From: Kiritimatiellia bacterium
Lineage (GTDB): Bacteria; Verrucomicrobiota; Kiritimatiellia; RFP12; UBA1067
Direction of reading: 5' to 3'
Assembly (NCBI GenBank): GCA_017389885.1
Contig: JAFPDR010000035.1
Location: 1-6,956, forward strand
DNA: 6,956 bases
The notes under the pieces were generated by a model that was not told the DNA's origin, made no database searches, and was given only the letters and a program-made list of their open reading frames with translations. The position numbers and the translations under genes are program-made. Below, one piece after another: positions 5,353 to 6,956 of the stretch. The stretch's first letter is position 1, and each line of letters opens with the position of its first letter.

Positions 5353-5385
5353 GAACCTTCGAACCTTTGAACTTTTAAAACCTTT
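5353..5385 (+). repeat. Degenerate 8-bp tandem repeat in the gap before glgP
   Basis: Units GAACCTTC (5353-5360), GAACCTTT (5361-5368) and GAACTTTT (5369-5376) are followed, after one extra A, by AAACCTTT (5378-5385). The tract is AT-rich in a GC-rich region and fills more than half of the 59-bp intergenic stretch 5349-5407. The palindromes TTCGAA and TTTTAAAA fall inside it. Its function is unknown. Confidence 0.75.
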
Positions 5386-5407
5386 GACCCACAACCAGAG
5401 ACCATAA

Positions 5408-6956
5408 ATGGAAAAGAAGACACAGAGAAAGAACAAGGACCGCCGCGTCGAGATGTCGGTGGAGGGACTGAAGGAGGACTTCGCCTGGCACCTCAGGTAT
5501 TCGCTCGCGAAGGGGGACGAGAGGGCGACCGACCGCGACCGGTACACCGCATTTGCCAATGCGGTCCGCGACCGTCTCGTCGAGCGCTGGATATCGACGC
5601 AGGAGGAGTATTCGCACCAGAACACGAAGCGCGTCTACTACATGTCGCTCGAGTTCCTTATCGGACGCCTCCTCGGCAACAACGTCATCAACCTCAAGGC
5701 CGACCAGCTCTGCCGCGACGCGCTCGAGGAGTACGGCATCAACTGGAACGACCTGCGCGACTACGAGACGGACGCGGGGCTCGGCAACGGCGGCCTCGGA
5801 CGCCTCGCCGCGTGCTACATCGACTCGATGTCGACGCTGAACCTCGCGGGAATGGGCTACGGACTCCGCTACGACTACGGAATCTTCCGCCAGCGCATCG
5901 TCAACGGATGCCAGGTCGAGGAGCCGGACCACTGGCTGAAGGACGGCTACCCGTGGGAGATGGCGCGCCCCGAGTACGCGCAGCACGTCCATTTCGGCGG
6001 ACACGTCGAGTGCAGGAGCGACCACGGCCGGCAGCAGTGGTACTGGATCCCCGCCGAGACGGTGCAGGGCGTTCCATACGACCTCCCGATCGTCGGCTAC
6101 GACAAGGCGGTCAACTCGCTGCGCCTCTGGAGCGCGAAGGCGGTTGACGACTTCGACCTCGCGGACTTCGACAAGGGCTCGTACGTCGAGGCGGTCGAGC
6201 AGAAGGTGCTTGCCGAGAACCTCACGAAGGTGCTGTATCCTAACGACAACACGACCCAGGGCAAGGAGCTGCGCCTGCGCCAGCAGTACTTCTTCGTCGC
6301 GTGCTCGCTGAGGGACATCCTCCGCCGCTTCCGCCAGACGAACGAGAGCTGGGACGCGCTGCCGGACAAGGTGTTCATCCAGCTCAACGACACGCATCCG
6401 ACCCTCGTAATCCCCGAGCTCATGCGCGTCCTCATCGACGTCGAGGGCCTGGACTGGGACAAGGCGTGGGACCTCACCCGCCGCTCGACGGGGTACACCA
6501 ACCACACGATCCTCCAGGAGGCACTCGAGAAGTGGCCCGTCCCGATGATGGAGAGGCTTCTCCCCCGCCACCTCCAGATCATCTACGAGATCAACGGACG
6601 CTTCCTGCAGGAGATCAGCTCGCTCTATCCGGGCGACATCAAGAAGCTCCAGCGCATGTCCCTCATCGACGAGGGCGGCGAGCGGTACGTCAGGATGGCG
6701 AACCTCTGCGTCGTCGGCACGTCCTCCGTCAACGGCGTCGCCGAGCTGCACACGGAGATCCTCAAGTCGACGCTCTTCAAGGACTTCTACGAGCTCTGGC
6801 CCGAGAAGTTCCACAACGTCACGAACGGCATCACGCCGCGCCGCTGGCTGCTCAAGGCCAACCCGACGCTCTCGCAGCTCATCTCCGAGTCGATCGGCGA
6901 GAGCTGGATCACGCACCTCGACGACCTCAGGAAGCTCGAGAAGTTCTCCAGGAACG
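5408..6956 (+). CDS. glgP: Glycogen/starch (maltodextrin) phosphorylase, 3' partial
   Basis: GT35 phosphorylase removes glucose from the non-reducing ends of alpha-1,4-glucans as glucose 1-phosphate, using PLP, in the cytoplasm. The first 516 residues are in view; full-length enzymes have roughly 800 or more. Motifs include VYYMSLEFLIGRLLGNN (76-92), GLGNGGLGRLAAC (124-136), RYDYGIFRQ..VNGCQVEEPDHWL (154-177), QLNDTHPTLVIPELMR (325-340), and TGYTNHTILQEALEKWPV (361-378), whose His366 matches the active-site His of muscle phosphorylase. LLPRHLQIIYEINGRFL (384-400), MANLCVVGTSSVNGVA..H (430-448) and FHNVTNGITPRRW (468-480) follow. The PLP-lysine motif lies beyond the window. Start ATG 5408 lacks a clear SD; ATG 5453 (residue 16) is the alternative, but it also lacks one. 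glgP lies 59 bp after the AsmA-like gene and could be read from the upstream operon, as no terminator is seen between them. Confidence 0.98.
   Translation, partial: MEKKTQRKNKDRRVEMSVEGLKEDFAWHLRYSLAKGDERATDRDRYTAFANAVRDRLVERWISTQEEYSHQNTKRVYYMSLEFLIGRLLGNNVINLKADQLCRDALEEYGINWNDLRDYETDAGLGNGGLGRLAACYIDSMSTLNLAGMGYGLRYDYGIFRQRIVNGCQVEEPDHWLKDGYPWEMARPEYAQHVHFGGHVECRSDHGRQQWYWIPAETVQGVPYDLPIVGYDKAVNSLRLWSAKAVDDFDLADFDKGSYVEAVEQKVLAENLTKVLYPNDNTTQGKELRLRQQYFFVACSLRDILRRFRQTNESWDALPDKVFIQLNDTHPTLVIPELMRVLIDVEGLDWDKAWDLTRRSTGYTNHTILQEALEKWPVPMMERLLPRHLQIIYEINGRFLQEISSLYPGDIKKLQRMSLIDEGGERYVRMANLCVVGTSSVNGVAELHTEILKSTLFKDFYELWPEKFHNVTNGITPRRWLLKANPTLSQLISESIGESWITHLDDLRKLEKFSRN

Noticed and set aside
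4104..5423. Long open frame on the minus strand (about 439 codons) opposite the LolA-like and AsmA-like genes
   Set aside because: It is a composition artefact: low-complexity Leu/Arg/Asp-rich translation with no start signal, whereas the + strand genes have SDs, signal peptides and coupled starts.
5375..6916. Very long open frame on the minus strand (about 513 codons) opposite glgP
   Set aside because: It lies antisense to an unmistakable phosphorylase gene. Its translation is Val/Arg/Leu/Glu-rich and lacks any domain pattern, as expected from the third-position GC bias of the real gene.

Overview
The window is a GC-rich bacterial chromosome segment in which every gene I can support lies on the + strand. 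No mobile element, CRISPR array, rRNA or complete tRNA is visible. The organism looks Gram-negative: there are a LolA-like periplasmic protein, an AsmA-like inner-membrane-anchored protein, and signal peptides. High GC, mostly Shine-Dalgarno (SD) led genes and very strong TATAATATGT promoter cores would fit a member of the PVC superphylum (for example Kiritimatiellota/Verrucomicrobiota). That placement is a low-confidence inference, not something the sequence proves.

Layout: (1) Positions 3-1133 hold the C-terminal part of an SPFH/band-7 (prohibitin/flotillin-like) protein whose start lies upstream. (2) A 133-bp gap carries a promoter. It is followed by a translation operon: rpmE (ribosomal protein L31, zinc-binding type), prfA (release factor 1 with an unusually short domain 1) and a divergent PAP2 (YuiD-like) membrane protein. 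These genes are 4 bp apart or separated only by an SD. (3) A 47-bp gap combines a terminator-like hairpin and a second strong promoter. It leads into a three-gene envelope operon joined by two ATGA stop/start overlaps: a secreted TPR protein, a LolA-like lipoprotein-carrier-type protein, and a membrane-anchored AsmA-like protein with an unusual repetitive helical tail. (4) A 59-bp AT-rich gap containing a degenerate 8-bp tandem repeat precedes glgP (glycogen phosphorylase), which runs off the right end with about 516 residues in view.

The most unusual signals are regulatory. The two promoters share the core GGTATAATATGT. Each has a two-part inverted repeat, different in sequence but similar in architecture, whose outer arm ends exactly at the -10 box. 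The second promoter would start transcription at or next to the ATG of the TPR gene, which has no SD, so this message is probably leaderless. The best candidate for an undescribed functional unit is the TPR / LolA-like / AsmA-like operon, plausibly an envelope lipid or lipoprotein handling module.
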